Positions 20,735-22,044 of a stretch of 22,044 nt of DNA are shown here, piece by piece (the first letter of the stretch is position 1; each line of letters starts with the position of its first letter). Origin of the DNA: a virus; the IMG/VR virus record IMGVR_UViG_3300031772_000322, positions 1 to 22,044 of that record, one strand, 5' to 3'. Both the position numbers and the translations under genes were made by a program. The notes under the pieces were generated by a model that was not told the origin of the DNA, searched no databases, and was given only the letters and a program-made list of their open reading frames with translations.

Positions 20735-22044
20735 TTAAATTATACTAGTAATAATTCCGTTTGTAACCGTAACAGTCTTTGAATCCACCGTAGTAAATGT
20801 TCCAGTTGCACCATTTGCTGGAGTTAAAGTTGCCGATGCTACATCTCCACTTATTGTTGCATTTCCTGTGACATCTAATTCAAATGCGCCAGTTGGCTGT
20901 CCAGTAGCTCCGCCGATAACTACATTTTTAGCGAACCAGTTATCTGCACTTGTATCTCCAATCCAGACTCCCCAAGGATTTGTAGCTAAGGATGAAAATC
21001 CAGGAATAACTCTAAATCCATAAAGATTAGTAACAGAAATAGTGCCACCTTGAGATATACATCCAATGGCAGTGATATTTGACAAATTTGTAATAGTTCC
21101 ACCATCAAATGGAATAATAGGCCCTGGAACTGATGCACCTACTGCTAATCCTGTAAATGTATCTACAGTCTTTCCGATAGCAACGGTTGTTTGGGATGCT
21201 GCTAAAATATTACAGAATCCTAGAAACCCACCAAAGGCATCTGGCCCCATATCATCTTCAAATAATGCATTTGTAGAAAATCCATTACCTACTACTAAAG
21301 TACTAGATGTGGGACTACCAGATGCAACATGATAAAGACCTCCCAGAGAATTCATTCCGAAAAAGCCTGGGGATGCTGGAAGTATAGCAGTATCAAAATT
21401 GGTATATGATTGAAAAGATCCGTCATTTACGACCAATCCAATTTTTTGAGTAGAAGAAACTACATTACTTAAATTTATACTAGCTCCAACTGCACTTCCA
21501 ATTATTCCGCCAGTTCCATTGGGACTTAAATTAATTCCTATATAACTTCCTATAGAAGATCCAGATAAAAGATTTGGTCCTATATTTACGGATTGAAAAG
21601 TTGTTAATGTGGTTCCACTATTAAAAGTAGGATTAACATTTAAATCTGAATGATAGTCAATTGAACTATATGCTGCTCCAAAATTTGATTGAATAGATAA
21701 ACCTGAATAATTGGCACCTACCGCCATTGAGCTATTAAAGGTGGGGGCAAGAACAACTCCATTATAATTTGTCATTCCGGTGCCTGAAAACTGAGATCCT
21801 AAGAAAATACCTTGAAATCCACCAGTATGCGTAGTTCCTGCACTCCAGGTACCATTTAGATTTAAATAACTAATATCTTGAACACTAGCAGTTCCATGAA
21901 GCCCTTGATTAAGATCAATACCGCTGAAATGATAAATCTTTCCGGTAGTAATAGTATCATCACCAAGATTTAATTGAATATTAAGACCTTGAACTCTTCC
22001 TACTTCCCCGGAACTTTGGTGATTGGCTCCAAGAGTAAGAAGAC
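20735..22044 (-). CDS. Fibre-like protein, 5' end outside window
   Basis: The open frame continues to the window edge, so the Met at 21775 is internal and not the start. About 436 residues are visible. The sequence is Gly, Ser, Thr and Asn rich with a loose repeat of beta-strand/turn units (IYHFSGIDLNQGLHGTASV, ISYLNLNGTWSAG, GGFQGIFLGSQFSGTG, GLSIQSNFGAAYSS, GIIGSAVGASINLS). This suggests a repetitive beta-helix or fibre shaft. The end (VIGGATGQPTGAFELDVTGN, ATLTPANGATGTFTTVDSK, TVTVTNGIITSII) is a common phage fibre C-terminal sequence. It lies just before the scaffold gene, outside the main fibre cluster. Enzyme activity is not apparent. Confidence 0.72.
   Translation of the reverse strand, partial: LLTLGANHQSSGEVGRVQGLNIQLNLGDDTITTGKIYHFSGIDLNQGLHGTASVQDISYLNLNGTWSAGTTHTGGFQGIFLGSQFSGTGMTNYNGVVLAPTFNSSMAVGANYSGLSIQSNFGAAYSSIDYHSDLNVNPTFNSGTTLTTFQSVNIGPNLLSGSSIGSYIGINLSPNGTGGIIGSAVGASINLSNVVSSTQKIGLVVNDGSFQSYTNFDTAILPASPGFFGMNSLGGLYHVASGSPTSSTLVVGNGFSTNALFEDDMGPDAFGGFLGFCNILAASQTTVAIGKTVDTFTGLAVGASVPGPIIPFDGGTITNLSNITAIGCISQGGTISVTNLYGFRVIPGFSSLATNPWGVWIGDTSADNWFAKNVVIGGATGQPTGAFELDVTGNATISGDVASATLTPANGATGTFTTVDSKTVTVTNGIITSII

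Noticed and set aside
20735-21775. Met at 21775 as the start of the fibre-like gene
   Set aside because: The frame stays open upstream to the window edge with similar composition and repeats, and no ribosome site precedes that Met.

Overview
The window is part of an AT-rich tailed-phage genome, the virion-structure region. Every credible gene is on the minus strand, so transcription runs from high to low coordinates. A scaffold gene, major capsid gene, head-tail adaptor-like gene and large hub-like gene, with a very long set of tail-fibre genes between them, suggest a podovirus-like Caudoviricetes member. That placement is inferred from gene order and protein style. The host cannot be told from the sequence. 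No tRNA, integrase, IS element or CRISPR array was seen.

Layout in transcription order: the 3' part of a fibre-like gene (22044-20735); a 48-aa mini-protein (20719-20573); the scaffold (20481-19534); the major capsid protein (MCP), split into exon 1 (19267-19118) and exon 2 (18308-17181) by an 809-nt group I intron carrying a GIY-YIG homing endonuclease; a terminator; a decoration-like protein (17021-16446); about 11 kb of fibre, receptor-binding and chaperone genes (16370-5778); a helical protein of unknown role (5778-4957); an acidic and a basic small protein (4898-4369); an adaptor-like protein (4342-3383); a 40-aa NUMOD1-like mini-ORF (3363-3241); and the start of a hub-like protein of more than 1,000 residues that leaves the window (3239-1).

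Four points stand out. (1) The MCP gene is interrupted by a group I intron whose splice sites, P1 guide helix, P3, P7, P8 and P9-type hairpins can be read directly. It also holds a near-consensus extended -10 sigma70 promoter just upstream of the endonuclease. (2) The 9-mer TAATAAGTA occurs six times, always on the minus strand at gene junctions, and in five cases is followed at once by a leader RNA hairpin. This looks like a phage-specific late promoter or RNA-processing element and divides the region into six units. (3) Three fibre genes carry a Kelch-like repeat of about 45-50 residues in sets of exactly six, consistent with six-bladed propellers; one gene is a 6+6 fusion. The shared C-terminal SHGG codons provide the Shine-Dalgarno of the next gene. 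(4) Fibre genes share interchangeable N- and C-terminal modules, which suggests recombination-driven diversification of receptor binding.
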